Below are positions 1 to 10,067 of a stretch of DNA of 64,000 nt, piece by piece; position 1 is the first letter of the stretch; the number at the start of each line of letters is the position of its first letter. Source of the DNA: Jiangella ureilytica. GTDB taxonomy: Bacteria; Actinomycetota; Actinomycetes; Jiangellales; Jiangellaceae. The stretch is taken from contig NZ_SMKL01000029.1 of NCBI RefSeq assembly GCF_004348545.1, positions 1-64,000 of the forward strand. Direction: 5' to 3'. The position numbers were made by a program, and so were the translations under genes. The notes below the pieces were generated by a model that was given only the letters and a program-made list of their open reading frames with translations, ran no database searches and was not told the origin of the DNA.

Positions 1-4
1 GGAC

Positions 5-1408
5 TCAGCCGGCCGTGGGCGGGCGGGTCATGCTCAGCACGTCCAGGGCCTGGTCGAGCTGTTCCTCGGTGAGCTGGCCGTTGACGACGTAGCCGCGCTC
101 GATGACGACCTGCCGGATGGTCTTGCGCTCGGCCAGCGCCTGCTTGGCCACCTTGGCCGCCTCTTCGTAGCCGATGTAGCGGTTGAGCGGCGTGACGATG
201 GACGGCGACGACTCCGCGTACTCGCGGCAGCGCTCCTCGTTCGCCTCGATGCCGGCGACGCAGCGGTCGGCGAACAGCCGCGCGATGTTGGCGAGCAGCC
301 GGATGGACTCGAGCACGTTGCGGGCCATGACCGGCAGCATCACGTTGAGCTCGAAGTTGCCCGCCGACCCCGCGAACGCCACGGCGGCGTCGTTGCCGAT
401 GACCTGTGCCGACACCATGCACATGGCCTCGGGGATGACCGGGTTCACCTTGCCGGGCATGATCGACGAGCCCGGCTGCAGGTCCGGCAGCGCGATCTCG
501 GCCAGGCCGGCACGCGGGCCGGAGCCCATCCAGCGCACGTCGTTGGAGATCTTGTAGAGCGAGACCGCGATGGTGCGCAACTGGCCGGAGAGCTCGACCA
601 GGCCGTCGCGGGCGCCCTGCGCCTCGAAGTGGTTGCGGGCCTCGGTGATGGGTAGCCCGGAGTCGGCGGCGATGCGGTCGATGACGGCGGCGGCGAACCC
701 GGGCGGGGTGTTGATGCCGGTGCCGACGGCGGTGCCGCCCAGCGGGACCTCGGCGACGCGCGGCAGCACGGCCTCGAGCCGCTCGACGCCGTAGGCGACC
801 TGCGCCGCATAACCGCCGAACTCCTGGCCGAGTGTGACCGGGGTGGCGTCCATGAGGTGCGTGCGGCCGCTCTTGACGACGGCGGCGAACTCGGCGGCCT
901 TGCGCGAGAGCTCGCGCTCGAGGTGCTGCAGCGCGGGGACGAGGTCGCGGACGACCGCCTGGGTGGCGGCGATGTGGATGGCCGACGGGAACACGTCGTT
1001 GCTCGACTGCGACGCGTTGACGTGGTCGTTCGGGTGCACCGGCTGGCCGAGCCGCTCAGTGGCCAGGGTCGCGATGACCTCGTTGGTGTTCATGTTGCTC
1101 GACGTGCCGGACCCGGTCTGGAAGACGTCGATGGGGAAGTGGTCGTCGTGGGCGCCGCTCGCGATCTCGGCGGCGGCCTCGTGGATCGCCTTCGCGAGGT
1201 CGGCGTCGACCACCCCAAGCTCGGCGTTGACCTGCGCCGCGGCGCCCTTGATCGAGGCCAGCGCATGGATGAGGGCACGCTCGATGCGCGTCCCGGAGAT
1301 CGGGAAGTTCTCGACGGCGCGCTGGGTCTGCGCGCGGTACTTCGCCGCCGCGGGAACCCGTACCTCGCCCATGGTGTCGTGTTCGATGCGGTACTCCTGG
1401 TCGCTCAT
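5..1408 (-). CDS. fumC: Class II fumarate hydratase
   Basis: 467-aa iron-independent fumarase that interconverts fumarate and malate in the TCA cycle; cytosolic and tetrameric in the family. The superfamily signature [11 protein letters not shown] lies at about residues 313-323, the THLMDATP loop with the catalytic His near residue 184, and the [13 protein letters not shown] stretch near residue 100. The ATG at 1408 is chosen because the usual N-terminus ([15 protein letters not shown]) begins right after it; the open frame extends to 1492 but that extension looks non-homologous. Full length for the family. It lies divergent to the ferritin-like gene at 1606. In several actinomycetes (from memory) fumC sits near glpX, DUF4245, xseBA and ispH; here the last four are present but about 11 kb away. 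Confidence 0.96.
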   Translation of the reverse strand: MSDQEYRIEHDTMGEVRVPAAAKYRAQTQRAVENFPISGTRIERALIHALASIKGAAAQVNAELGVVDADLAKAIHEAAAEIASGAHDDHFPIDVFQTGSGTSSNMNTNEVIATLATERLGQPVHPNDHVNASQSSNDVFPSAIHIAATQAVVRDLVPALQHLERELSRKAAEFAAVVKSGRTHLMDATPVTLGQEFGGYAAQVAYGVERLEAVLPRVAEVPLGGTAVGTGINTPPGFAAAVIDRIAADSGLPITEARNHFEAQGARDGLVELSGQLRTIAVSLYKISNDVRWMGSGPRAGLAEIALPDLQPGSSIMPGKVNPVIPEAMCMVSAQVIGNDAAVAFAGSAGNFELNVMLPVMARNVLESIRLLANIARLFADRCVAGIEANEERCREYAESSPSIVTPLNRYIGYEEAAKVAKQALAERKTIRQVVIERGYVVNGQLTEEQLDQALDVLSMTRPPTAG

Positions 1409-1493
1409 GGCCCCCATCATGGTGGGTCCTACGCCGGCCGGAGTAGCCGGGGTCAGGGCTGTATCAGGGGAAATCCGGGTGATCAGGGGCACA

Positions 1494-1523
1494 TTGCCCG
1501 GGCACTATGTGAGCAGGCATAAT
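1494..1523 (+). promoter_or_regulatory. Candidate promoter for the ferritin-like gene
   Basis: TTGCCC (1494-1499), an 18-bp spacer and CATAAT (1518-1523), in an AT-richer patch of an otherwise very GC-rich window. It points toward the gene at 1606 and implies a leader of about 75 nt. Inferred from sequence only. Confidence 0.45.
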
Positions 1524-1605
1524 CGAGCAATAAAGAATGAGCCTCCGTTTTACGAGGACCTAGGGAGGGACGGGGCGAGGACCCATCCCGGCGCCCCGGC
1601 ACGAC

Positions 1606-2403
1606 ATGGCCTTCGACATCCGCGACTACACCCGAACGTCCCGGGCCGTGCAGTGGCAGGACCTGCCGCTGGACGAGTTCCGGACGAACCCGCTTCCGCC
1701 CGACACCCTGCGCAGCCTCCGCTACATGTGCGACGTCGAGTACCACACGGTCTGCTACCTGCGCGACATGCTCGTGACGCCGTCGCACAAGGACCCGCAG
1801 GTCACCGCGTTCATGACGATGTGGAACATGGAGGAGTTCTGGCACGGCGAAGCGCTCGCGGCCGTGCTGGCGATGCACGGCGTCAGCGTCGACTACGACG
1901 AGCTCAAAGCCACCCGGCTCAAGCTCGGCTGGCGCGACAAGCTCGACCCGATCAAGCAGTCGCTGCTCGCCAATGTGGTCGGCCACGACTTCGTCGCCGT
2001 CCACATGATCTGGGGCGCGGCCAACGAGTGGTCGGCCATCACCGCCTACAACCGGCTGGCCCAGCTCGAGCAGCACCCCGTCCTGGCCGAGCTGCTCCAG
2101 CGCATCGCCAAGCAGGAGGCGCGGCACGTCGCCTTCTACGCCACCCAGGCCCGCGACCGGCTGGACCGCAGCCGCAAGGCGCAGCGGATCGCCCGGTTCG
2201 CGCTGCGGAAGTTCTGGGGGCCGGTCGGCTCCGGCGTCATGGCCGAGTCCGAGGTGCGGCACGTGCTGCGCCACCTCATGAGCGGCCCCGACGGACGGCG
2301 GGCGGCTCGCTCCATCGACGAGCACATCGCGAGGATGCCGGGACTCGAGGGCCTGCGCATCGTGCAGGACGCACTCGACGCCCGCGGCGTGCCCGCCACC
2401 TGA
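1606..2403 (+). CDS. Ferritin-like diiron protein (acyl-ACP desaturase-like fold)
   Basis: 265-aa soluble protein. It carries the carboxylate/histidine spacing of a ferritin-like diiron four-helix bundle: DVEYH (E45, H47), MEEFWHGE (E76/E77, H80), NEW (E141) and QEARH (E171, H174). The paired E...ExxH motifs suggest a diiron oxidase or oxygenase fold related to stearoyl-ACP desaturase and ribonucleotide-reductase R2-like proteins. The substrate cannot be read from sequence. No signal peptide or membrane segment. The ATG at 1606 is used although no good Shine-Dalgarno precedes it. It stands alone and converges on the methyltransferase at 2429 across a shared terminator. It could be a desaturase, an N-oxygenase or a ferritin-like protein of unknown role. 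Confidence 0.75.
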   Translation: MAFDIRDYTRTSRAVQWQDLPLDEFRTNPLPPDTLRSLRYMCDVEYHTVCYLRDMLVTPSHKDPQVTAFMTMWNMEEFWHGEALAAVLAMHGVSVDYDELKATRLKLGWRDKLDPIKQSLLANVVGHDFVAVHMIWGAANEWSAITAYNRLAQLEQHPVLAELLQRIAKQEARHVAFYATQARDRLDRSRKAQRIARFALRKFWGPVGSGVMAESEVRHVLRHLMSGPDGRRAARSIDEHIARMPGLEGLRIVQDALDARGVPAT

Positions 2404-2405
2404 CG

Positions 2406-2430
2406 AGGGGGTGTCTGACGGACACTCCCT
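2406..2430. terminator. Bidirectional hairpin terminator
   Basis: Ten-base-pair stem (one G-T pair) AGGGGGTGTC / GACACTCCCT around a 5-nt loop, placed between two convergent genes. The distal arm contains the stop codon of the minus-strand methyltransferase gene. Confidence 0.6.
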
Positions 2431-3190
2431 AGTGGCGCCGCGCGACGTAGACGTGGTAGTCCACGTCGCGGTACTCGCGCCGCACCGTCCGCACCACCTG
2501 CTCGACCGGGCCGACGGTGTCGGCCAGCGCGTCCGCGAGTGCCGGCGCGGGCGCCGCCGACCAGACCGCGAGCAGGCCGCCCGGCCGCAGCGCTCGCGCG
2601 GCGGCGGTGAGCAGCGGCCGTTCGTACACGTCGGCGTTGGTCCGGTGCACGAGGAAGTGCGGGCCGTTGTCGACGTCGAGCAGGATGCCGTCGTACGCCG
2701 ACGGAGCCAGCCCCGGCAGGACGGCGCGCACGTCGTCGATCACCACGTGCACCCGCGGGTCGCCGACGACGGCGTCGAGGCCCGGCACCAGCCCTCGCCG
2801 CAGCACGTCGACGAGCGCCGGCTCGAGCTCGACGACGTCGACCCGCAGCACCCGGGCGTCGGCCAGCAGCGACGCGACGGTGCAGCCGAACCCCAGCCCG
2901 GCGACCAGCACCGTCGCCGGCTCGGGATGGCCGCCGAGCAGCACCTCGGCCAGCAGCCGCTCCGTCGACGTCTCGGCGGTGTCCATGAGGAAGGTGCCGT
3001 TGACGATCAGTTCGTAGACCGGTCCGGACGGCGACGAGCGCCGCCTGACGACCACCTCGCCGTCGACGCCGTCACGTCGGGCGAGTGTCTCCGGGGTGTC
3101 GAACACGAGATGAGGGTATGTCCTCGACCGAGGGCACTCGATGTCGTAGGTTCGACTCACACTCTGACGCTCCGATGACGCAGCGGTCAC
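2429..3190 (-). CDS. Spermidine-synthase-like methyltransferase-fold protein
   Basis: 253 aa as drawn. The central region has a class-I SAM-type nucleotide-binding motif (VLVAGLGFGCTVASLL, residues about 93-108), an acidic strand end (VDVVELEP) and LLDVDNGPHF where polyamine synthases normally have a D-S/T-DPxGP loop. The fold is therefore SpeE-like, but the aminopropyl-acceptor loop is altered and a true spermidine synthase role is doubtful. The start is uncertain: GTG at 3106 (VFDTPETLARRDG) gives a more typical length, while the ATG at 3190 leaves only 32 nt before the divergent lpqY start. Convergent with the ferritin-like gene. Confidence 0.75.
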   Translation of the reverse strand: MTAASSERQSVSRTYDIECPRSRTYPHLVFDTPETLARRDGVDGEVVVRRRSSPSGPVYELIVNGTFLMDTAETSTERLLAEVLLGGHPEPATVLVAGLGFGCTVASLLADARVLRVDVVELEPALVDVLRRGLVPGLDAVVGDPRVHVVIDDVRAVLPGLAPSAYDGILLDVDNGPHFLVHRTNADVYERPLLTAAARALRPGGLLAVWSAAPAPALADALADTVGPVEQVVRTVRREYRDVDYHVYVARRH

Positions 3191-3222
3191 CTGGGGGCGG
3201 CAGTCTGCTCCAGGGAGGCGAT

Positions 3223-4509
3223 GTGGGCAGAAGGACCGGCAGCGTTGCAGCGGCCGCCGTCGTGCTCGCCGGGTTGGCCGCGTGTGGGAGTGACGAATCC
3301 ACTCCCACCCTGACCTGGTACATCAACCCGGACAACGGCGGCCAGGTGGAGCTGGCCAGCCGATGTACCGAGGCCGCCGACGGCGCCTACACCATCAGGA
3401 CGTCGCTGCTGCCACGCGAGGCGTCGGCGCAGCGCGAGCAGCTGGCCCGGCGCCTTGCGGCCAACGACTCCTCGATCGACATCATCAGCCTCGACCCGCC
3501 GTTCATCCCCGAGCTGGCCGAGGCCGGCTACCTCGCCGAGATCCCCGACGACGTCGCCGAATCGGTCACCGAGAACGTCGTTCAGGGCGCCATCGACGGC
3601 GCCACCTGGCGCGACGAGCTCGTCGCCGTCCCGTTCTGGGCGAACACCCAGCTGCTCTGGTACCGCAGGTCGGTGGCCGAGGCGGCCGGACTCGACCCCG
3701 AGAACGAGGCGGTCACCTGGGAGCAGATCATCGAGGCGGCGCAGTCGCAGGACAAGTACCTCGGGGTCCAGGGCATCCGGGCCGAGGCGCTGACGGTGTG
3801 GATCAACGCGCTGGTCACGTCGGCCGGCGGCGAGATCCTCGACAACCCCGAGGCGCCGGCCGACGAGGTCCAGCTCGGCCTCGAGACCGACGCCGGCCGG
3901 GCCGCCGCCCAGATCATCGAGGACATCGCCCGCAACGGCCTCGGCGGGCCGGGCCTGGCCAACGAGGACGAGAACGCGTCCATGCTGCTCTTCCAAGGCG
4001 ACCGCGGCTCGTTCATGGTCAACTGGCCGTTCGTCTGGTCGGCCACGCTGGCCGGCGTCGAGGCCGGCGACCTCGACCAGTCGCTGGTCGACGACATCGG
4101 CTGGGCGCAGTACCCGGCGGTCGCCGAGGGCGAGGACTCGCGCCCGCCCTACGGCGGCATCAACCTCGGCATCGGCGCGTTCAGCGAGCACCCCGACCTC
4201 GCCCTCGAGGCCGCGCAGTGCATCGTCACGCCCGACAACCAGGCGTACTACATGGTCACCAACGGCAACCCGGCGTCCAACACCGAGGCCTACGACGACC
4301 CGGACGTCCAAGAGACCTTCCCGATGGCCGACCTCATCCGCGAATCGCTCGAGGCGGCGGCGCCCCGGCCGCAGACCCCGTACTACAACGAGGTCTCCAC
4401 CGGCCTGCAGAACACCTGGCACCCGCCGAGCTCCGTCACCCCCGACTCGTCCCCGGAGAGAGCCACGACGTTGATCACCGAGGTGCTGAAGGGGGAGAGG
4501 CTGCTATGA
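3223..4509 (+). CDS. lpqY: Trehalose-type ABC transporter substrate-binding lipoprotein (LpqY-like)
   Basis: 428-aa family-1 extracellular solute-binding protein. The GTG at 3223 is chosen because a strong AGGGAGG site lies 4 nt upstream and the product then opens with a short basic n-region, a hydrophobic core and the lipobox LAAC. Stretches such as LPREASAQREQLARRLAAND match mycobacterial LpqY closely (compared from memory: [20 protein letters not shown]). NTQLLWYR and NWPFVW are also LpqY-type. LpqY captures trehalose outside the membrane for SugA-SugB-SugC. The downstream gene order lpqY-sugA-sugB-sugC is the same as in mycobacteria. Its stop overlaps the sugA start. Substrate is inferred from homology and synteny; another disaccharide is possible. 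Confidence 0.88.
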   Translation: MGRRTGSVAAAAVVLAGLAACGSDESTPTLTWYINPDNGGQVELASRCTEAADGAYTIRTSLLPREASAQREQLARRLAANDSSIDIISLDPPFIPELAEAGYLAEIPDDVAESVTENVVQGAIDGATWRDELVAVPFWANTQLLWYRRSVAEAAGLDPENEAVTWEQIIEAAQSQDKYLGVQGIRAEALTVWINALVTSAGGEILDNPEAPADEVQLGLETDAGRAAAQIIEDIARNGLGGPGLANEDENASMLLFQGDRGSFMVNWPFVWSATLAGVEAGDLDQSLVDDIGWAQYPAVAEGEDSRPPYGGINLGIGAFSEHPDLALEAAQCIVTPDNQAYYMVTNGNPASNTEAYDDPDVQETFPMADLIRESLEAAAPRPQTPYYNEVSTGLQNTWHPPSSVTPDSSPERATTLITEVLKGERLL

Positions 4510-5486
4510 GCACGACATCGGCGGCGGCCGGCGAGGTCGGCCGGGCAGCCGGCGGCGGCGACGGCGACAACGGCGGCAAGGTCCCGCTCAGCGATCGCGC
4601 CCGGTCGGAACGGCGCCTCGGCTGGTACCTCGCCGGCCCGGCGTTCGTGGTGATGCTGCTGGTCACCGCCTATCCGATTCTGCAGGCCTTCTACGAGTCG
4701 CTATTCAAGTACCGGCTCACCGACCCCGACGCCCGCGAGTTCACCTGGCTGAACAACTACCTGGTGGTGCTGACCGACGGCGTGTGGTGGCGGGCGGTCG
4801 GCGTCACGGTGCTGATCACCGTCATCACCGTGGCCGTCGAGGCGGTGCTGGGCTTCGCGCTGGCGCTGGTCATGCACCGGGCGCTGAGGACGCTGCGGCC
4901 GGTCCTGCGCACGGCCATCCTCGTCCCGTACGCGATCATCACCGTGGTCTCGGCGTTCGCCTGGTTCTACGCCTTCAGCATCGACTCCGGGTTCGTGAAC
5001 TCCTGGTTCGCCTGGGTGCCGGGCATCAGCGAGAACACCAACTGGTTCGGGGAGTTCGGCACGTCGGTGTTCGTCATCATCGCGTCTGAGATCTGGAAGA
5101 CGACGCCGTTCATCTCGCTGCTCCTGCTGGCCGGCCTGGCCCAGGTGCCCGAGGACCTCCAAGAGGCGGCGAAGGTCGACGGCGCCACCTGGTGGCAACG
5201 GATGTACAAGGTCACGATCCCGAACATGAAGGCCGCGATCATGGTCGCGCTGCTGTTCCGGACCCTCGACGCGTTCCGCATCTTCGACAACGTCTTCATC
5301 ATGACCCAGGGCGCCAACAACACCGAGGTCGTCTCGTTCCTCGCCTACCGGCAGACGATCAGCCGGCTCGAGATCGGCCTCGGCTCGGCCGTCTCGGTCC
5401 TGCTGTTCCTCTGCGTCGTGCTGATCAGCTTCCTGTTCATCAAGTTGTTCAAGGTCGATCTGGCCAGCGCGAGAGGGGAGCGGTGA
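4506..5486 (+). CDS. sugA: Trehalose ABC transporter permease (SugA-like)
   Basis: 326-aa MalF-type permease of carbohydrate uptake family 1. The ATG at 4506 overlaps the lpqY stop (ATGA), with GGGGGAGAGG just upstream. A Gly/Asp-rich soluble N-terminus of about 40 residues precedes six predicted membrane segments. The EAA loop that contacts the ATPase reads [20 protein letters not shown]. Together with SugB it should form the membrane channel. The product ends [16 protein letters not shown]. Translationally coupled on both sides. Confidence 0.88.
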   Translation: MSTTSAAAGEVGRAAGGGDGDNGGKVPLSDRARSERRLGWYLAGPAFVVMLLVTAYPILQAFYESLFKYRLTDPDAREFTWLNNYLVVLTDGVWWRAVGVTVLITVITVAVEAVLGFALALVMHRALRTLRPVLRTAILVPYAIITVVSAFAWFYAFSIDSGFVNSWFAWVPGISENTNWFGEFGTSVFVIIASEIWKTTPFISLLLLAGLAQVPEDLQEAAKVDGATWWQRMYKVTIPNMKAAIMVALLFRTLDAFRIFDNVFIMTQGANNTEVVSFLAYRQTISRLEIGLGSAVSVLLFLCVVLISFLFIKLFKVDLASARGER

Positions 5487-6334
5487 TGGACGAGAATCAG
5501 CTCTCGCGCGGCACCAAGGCCTGGTGGTGGGTGGCCGGCGTCGTCGTCATCGTCTACGCGCTGTTCCCGGTGGCGTGGATCGTGTCGCTGTCGTTCAAGA
5601 CGCCCAGCGACCTCGCGACACTGCAGTTCCTGCCGACGAACTGGGTCTGGGACAACTACGACAACATCCTGCGCGGCGACGCCCAGGATCTCTTCCTCTC
5701 GGCGCTGCGCAACTCCGTCGGCATCTCGCTGATCGCCACGTTCATCTCGGTGGTGCTGGCGACGTTCGCGGCCTACGCGATCGCCCGGCTCGACTTCCCC
5801 GGGAAGCGGCTGATCCTGACGACGGCGCTCGCGGTGGCGATCTTCCCGGTCATCTCCATCGTGACGCCGCTGTTCAACCTGTGGCGCAACATCGGCCTCT
5901 ACGACACCTGGCCGGGGCTGATCATCCCCTACCTCTCGCTGACGCTGCCCATCTCGATCTGGACGCTGTCGGCCTTCTTCCGTCAGATCCCGTGGGAGCT
6001 CGAGCAGGCCGCGCAGGTCGACGGCGCCACCACCTGGCAGGCGTTCCGCAAGGTGATCGTGCCGCTCGCGACGCCCGGCGTGTTCACCACGGCGATCATC
6101 TCGTTCTTCATCGCGTGGAACGACTTCGTCTACGGCATCTCGCTGACCTCGACCGAGGCGGCTCGGCCGGTCCCCGCGGCGCTGGCGTTCTTCACCGGCG
6201 CGTCGCAGTTCGAGGAGCCGACCGGGGCCATCGCGGCGGCCGCCGTGGTCGTCACCATCCCCGTCGTCATCCTCGTCCTGCTGTTCCAACGCCGGATCGT
6301 GTCCGGCCTGACCCAGGGCGCCGTCAAGGGCTGA
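5486..6334 (+). CDS. sugB: Trehalose ABC transporter permease (SugB-like)
   Basis: 282-aa MalG-type permease, six predicted membrane segments, with the EAA loop [20 protein letters not shown]. The ATG at 5486 shares its first base with the last base of the sugA stop (TGATG) and has a GAGGGGAG site just upstream. Partner of the SugA-like permease; the C-terminus ([14 protein letters not shown]) is typical of MalG-family proteins. A 25-nt gap with GGAGGAGA separates it from sugC. Confidence 0.88.
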   Translation: MDENQLSRGTKAWWWVAGVVVIVYALFPVAWIVSLSFKTPSDLATLQFLPTNWVWDNYDNILRGDAQDLFLSALRNSVGISLIATFISVVLATFAAYAIARLDFPGKRLILTTALAVAIFPVISIVTPLFNLWRNIGLYDTWPGLIIPYLSLTLPISIWTLSAFFRQIPWELEQAAQVDGATTWQAFRKVIVPLATPGVFTTAIISFFIAWNDFVYGISLTSTEAARPVPAALAFFTGASQFEEPTGAIAAAAVVVTIPVVILVLLFQRRIVSGLTQGAVKG

Positions 6335-6359
6335 CCCCGCTGCTACTGGAGGAGATCCC

Positions 6360-7667
<1,308 letters not shown>

Positions 7668-7674
7668 GGGGTGT

Positions 7675-7717
7675 CCCGGAGGTCTCCCCGATCCTTCCTC
7701 GGGGGTAGATCTCCGGG
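7675..7717 (+). terminator. Terminator of the lpqY-sugABC operon
   Basis: Nested hairpin: outer arms CCCGGAG (7675-7681) and CTCCGGG (7711-7717), middle TCT/AGA, inner arms CCCCGA (7686-7691) and TCGGGG (7699-7704) with a 7-nt loop. It begins 7 nt after the sugC stop. No long T-run, as usual in high-GC actinobacteria. Confidence 0.7.
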
Positions 7718-7750
7718 ATTTCTCCTCCGTCTGGACGGCCGGGTGATTGC

Positions 7751-7756
7751 TAAGGT
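7751..7756 (+). promoter_or_regulatory. -10 box of a likely leaderless promoter
   Basis: TAAGGT, 8 nt before the GTG at 7765. The spacing places the transcript start at or next to the start codon. No clear -35 box. Confidence 0.4.
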
Positions 7757-7764
7757 CATCTGTT

Positions 7765-8406
7765 GTGGACGAGACACACGACCAGCGGGCGATGCGGGCG
7801 TCCGATGCCGACCGCGAGCAGGTCGCCGACGTCCTGCGGCAGGCGGCGTCCGACGGCCGGCTGAGCCTGTCCGAGCTCGAGGAACGCATCGAGGCGCTGT
7901 ACGCCGCCAAGACGTACGCCGACTTCGAGCCGGTCATCCGCGACCTCCCCGGTCACCTGCCGCTGCCGCCGTCGGCCGCCATCGCGCGGCGGGTGGACTC
8001 CGCGCCGGTCCCGTCGCCGTCGACCTCCCCGTCGGCCCGCGTCGGCGGTGTCGCGTCGACGCGCAGCGCCAAGGTCGTGTTCAGCGGCATCCAGCGCCGC
8101 GGCGACTGGGTGGTCCCGCAGCACTACCGCATCAAGGCGGTCTTCGGCGGCGCCGACCTCGACCTGCGCGAGGCGACACTCGAGGCCGCCGAGGTCGAGA
8201 TCCACGTCAAGGCCGTGTTCGGCGGGGTCAACATCGTCGTGCCGCCCGACATCCGCGTCCAGGTCGACGGCGAGGGCGTGTTCGGCGCATTCAACGACGA
8301 CACCGCCAAGGGCGGCCGGCCCGACCCCGGCGCGCCGCTGGTCCGGGTCACCGGCAAGGCCGTCTTCGGCGGCGTCAACGTCGAGCGCAAGGCCCTGGGC
8401 CACTGA
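7765..8406 (+). CDS. DUF1707 / LiaF-like C-terminal domain protein
   Basis: 213-aa protein. Residues about 10-60 are a DUF1707 domain (RASDADREQVADVLRQAA...LSLSELEERIEA); residues about 100-210 are a beta-rich domain with three VFGG or VFSG repeats, like the cell-wall-stress domain of LiaF-type proteins. No signal peptide or membrane helix. The GTG at 7765 follows a TAAGGT box by 8 nt; TTG at 7747 and ATG at 7792 are alternatives. DUF1707 proteins are widespread in actinobacteria and have no established biochemical function; a link to envelope stress is inferred from the C-terminal domain. It overlaps its paralogue by one base (TGATG), so the two are co-translated. Confidence 0.8.
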   Translation: MDETHDQRAMRASDADREQVADVLRQAASDGRLSLSELEERIEALYAAKTYADFEPVIRDLPGHLPLPPSAAIARRVDSAPVPSPSTSPSARVGGVASTRSAKVVFSGIQRRGDWVVPQHYRIKAVFGGADLDLREATLEAAEVEIHVKAVFGGVNIVVPPDIRVQVDGEGVFGAFNDDTAKGGRPDPGAPLVRVTGKAVFGGVNVERKALGH

Positions 8407-9125
8407 TGAGCGAGGTCCCCGACCAGTCGAAACCGGCGCCCGACTCCGAGTATCCCGACGTCCGCAGCCCTGCCGACCTGCGCTGCTCCGACGTCGACCG
8501 CGAGCGGGTCGCCGAGGCCCTGCGCCAGGCCGCGGGCGACGGCCGGCTCACGCTCACCGAGCTCGAGGAGCGGCTCGAGGCGACGTTCAAGGCCCGCACC
8601 TACGGCGAGCTGCAGCCCATCACGCGCGACCTCCCGCAGGGCCCGTACCCGTTGCCGGGCGGCAACGCGGTGGCCACCTGGCAGCAGGGCCGACCCGCGG
8701 GCGCTGTGGCCGCGGCGGGTGTCCAGCCGCCGCTGCCGCCGTCGGCCGGACCCGTGCGCCGGACCGAGCGCATCACCAGCGTGCTGAGCAACGAGAAGCG
8801 CCAGGGCCGCTGGGAGGTCCCGGCCCGCATGGACGTCACGGCCGTGCTGGGCGAGGTCGTGCTCGACTTCTCCGAGGCGGTCGTCCGCACCCCCGAGGTC
8901 GAGATCCAGACGGCGATCGTGCTCGGCAGCCTCACCATGATCGTCCCCGAGGGCATCGAGGTCCGCCTCGACGAGGGCATCAACGTCCTGGGTGAGCGGA
9001 AGATGAAGCTGCGCGAGCCGGTCACCCCGGGTGGCCCGGTCTACCACGTGCGCGGCTTCGTGCTGCTGGGCGAGGTCACCGTCCGGCCGCCACGCGACCA
9101 GCGTCGTTCGCTTTTCGGTCACTGA
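8406..9125 (+). CDS. DUF1707 / LiaF-like C-terminal domain protein (tandem paralogue)
   Basis: 239-aa paralogue of the preceding gene. The DUF1707 domain sits at about residues 22-75 (CSDVDRERVAEALRQAAG...LTLTELEERLEA). A Pro/Gly linker follows, then a beta-rich C-terminal domain (VLGEVVLDFSEAVV...AIVLGSLTMIVPEGIEV). In this copy the VFGG repeats of its neighbour are replaced by VLGE and VLGS. The ATG at 8406 overlaps the previous stop. Two such proteins made from one message suggests they act as partners; that is inference. Confidence 0.8.
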   Translation: MSEVPDQSKPAPDSEYPDVRSPADLRCSDVDRERVAEALRQAAGDGRLTLTELEERLEATFKARTYGELQPITRDLPQGPYPLPGGNAVATWQQGRPAGAVAAAGVQPPLPPSAGPVRRTERITSVLSNEKRQGRWEVPARMDVTAVLGEVVLDFSEAVVRTPEVEIQTAIVLGSLTMIVPEGIEVRLDEGINVLGERKMKLREPVTPGGPVYHVRGFVLLGEVTVRPPRDQRRSLFGH

Positions 9126-9159
9126 CCGGCGGCCTGCACGACCCCGGGGATTCACCGTC

Positions 9160-9492
9160 GTGCACGACCGTTTCTCGGTGCGCCCTCTCCGTCCGCTGCG
9201 CCGCCTGCTCGTGGGACTCACCCTGGTGGTCGCCGTGGCGATGGGCGCCGGCGCCCCGGCCGCCGCGGAGCCCTGGCGGCCCGCAGCCGCGGCGAGCGTG
9301 ACGGTCTTCGTCCGGTCCGCCCCGGCGGCCGACCCGCCGCCGGCCCGCGTCGTTCCCGACGACGCCGACGACCGCGACGACTCCGGCTTCGGCTGGGGTC
9401 CGTCGGGCATCGTCTGGGCCGGCTTCGGCTGGCTCGGCCTCGTCCTCGTCGCCGCCCTCGTGCTCCGTCGCCGCGCCTCCCGCCGCCGCTGA
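9160..9492 (+). CDS. Small secreted or membrane-anchored protein, function unknown
   Basis: 110 aa from GTG at 9160, with GGGGA about 11 nt upstream. It has a basic n-region, a hydrophobic core (LLVGLTLVVAVAMGAGA) and a probable signal-peptidase site after AAA, then an Ala/Pro/Asp-rich middle, one C-terminal membrane helix (about residues 85-102) and a final RRRASRRR. This layout resembles a sortase-independent anchored surface peptide. No recognised domain. It lies 34 nt after the DUF1707 pair and could share its transcript. Whether it is translated is less certain than for its neighbours. Confidence 0.5.
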   Translation: MHDRFSVRPLRPLRRLLVGLTLVVAVAMGAGAPAAAEPWRPAAAASVTVFVRSAPAADPPPARVVPDDADDRDDSGFGWGPSGIVWAGFGWLGLVLVAALVLRRRASRRR

Positions 9493-9531
9493 CCCTTCGC
9501 CGTTCGACCGCGCCCCTCCCGCCGCGCAGAA

Positions 9532-9604
9532 GTCGATCGTGGAGAACGTGAGCCCGTCTTTCGGACATGTCGCCCGGCGATCGCCCCGGCACTCCACGAT
9601 CGAC
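9532..9604. repeat. Intergenic 13-bp perfect inverted repeat
   Basis: GTCGATCGTGGAG (9532-9544) and its exact complement CTCCACGATCGAC (9592-9604), separated by 47 nt. It lies between the small secreted protein and the molybdate regulator. It could be a long-loop hairpin, a terminator for the upstream genes, or paired binding sites. Confidence 0.6.
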
Positions 9605-9649
9605 GTCGCGCAGCGGGAGTTCCGGGCCCTCGATCCGCAGATGCGGGTC

Positions 9650-9655
9650 TATGCT
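9650..9655 (+). promoter_or_regulatory. -10 box of the molybdate regulator/modABC operon
   Basis: TATGCT, 7 nt before the GTG at 9663, consistent with a leaderless transcript covering the regulator and modABC. Confidence 0.5.
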
Positions 9656-9662
9656 TCACCTT

Positions 9663-10067
9663 GTGCCGCAGTTTCGGGTGTCCGACGCCGCTCGCCTTCT
9701 CGGGGTGAGCGACGACTCGTTGCGACGATGGGCCGACGCGGGCCGGCTGACGCTCGACCGCGACGATGCCGGGCGCATGGTCGTCGACGGGGCGGAGCTG
9801 GCCAGGGTGGCGCGCGAGATCATGCCCGACGAGGCCGCCCTGCCCACGCCGCGCGAGTCCGCGCGCAACCACTTTCCCGGCATCGTCGTCTCGGTGAAGA
9901 AGGACGGAGTGATGGCCCAGGTCGAGATCCAGGCGGGTCCGCACCGGGTGGTGTCGCTGATGAGCCGCGAGGCGGCGGACGAGCTCGGGCTCGAGGTCGG
10001 CGTCGCCGCCATCGCGTCGGTCAAGGCGACCAACGTCGTCGTCGACCTGCCGGCGGGCCGGGCGTGA
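9663..10067 (+). CDS. Helix-turn-helix/TOBE molybdate-responsive regulator or molybdate-binding protein
   Basis: 134 aa. The N-terminus is a MerR-like excisionase-type HTH (RVSDAARLLGVSDDSLRRW, followed by AGRLTLDRD). The C-terminus is a Mop/TOBE molybdate-binding domain (ARNHFPGIVVSVKKDGVMAQ...ASVKATNVVVDL). GTG at 9663 is preferred over ATG at 9651 because homologues start at FR(V/I)SEAA-type sequence and a TATGCT box lies 7 nt upstream. It overlaps modA by 4 nt (GTGA). The likely role is sensing cytosolic molybdate and controlling modABC; the regulatory role is inferred from the HTH and the context. Confidence 0.82.
   Translation: MPQFRVSDAARLLGVSDDSLRRWADAGRLTLDRDDAGRMVVDGAELARVAREIMPDEAALPTPRESARNHFPGIVVSVKKDGVMAQVEIQAGPHRVVSLMSREAADELGLEVGVAAIASVKATNVVVDLPAGRA

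Noticed and set aside
2429-3190. True spermidine synthase
   Set aside because: Only the SAM-binding fold is clear; the D-S/T-DPxGP catalytic loop is replaced by DVDNGP, so no gene symbol was given.
9031-9159. Upstream extension of the small secreted protein
   Set aside because: It would overlap the DUF1707 gene and bury the signal peptide; the GTG at 9160 gives a proper signal sequence.
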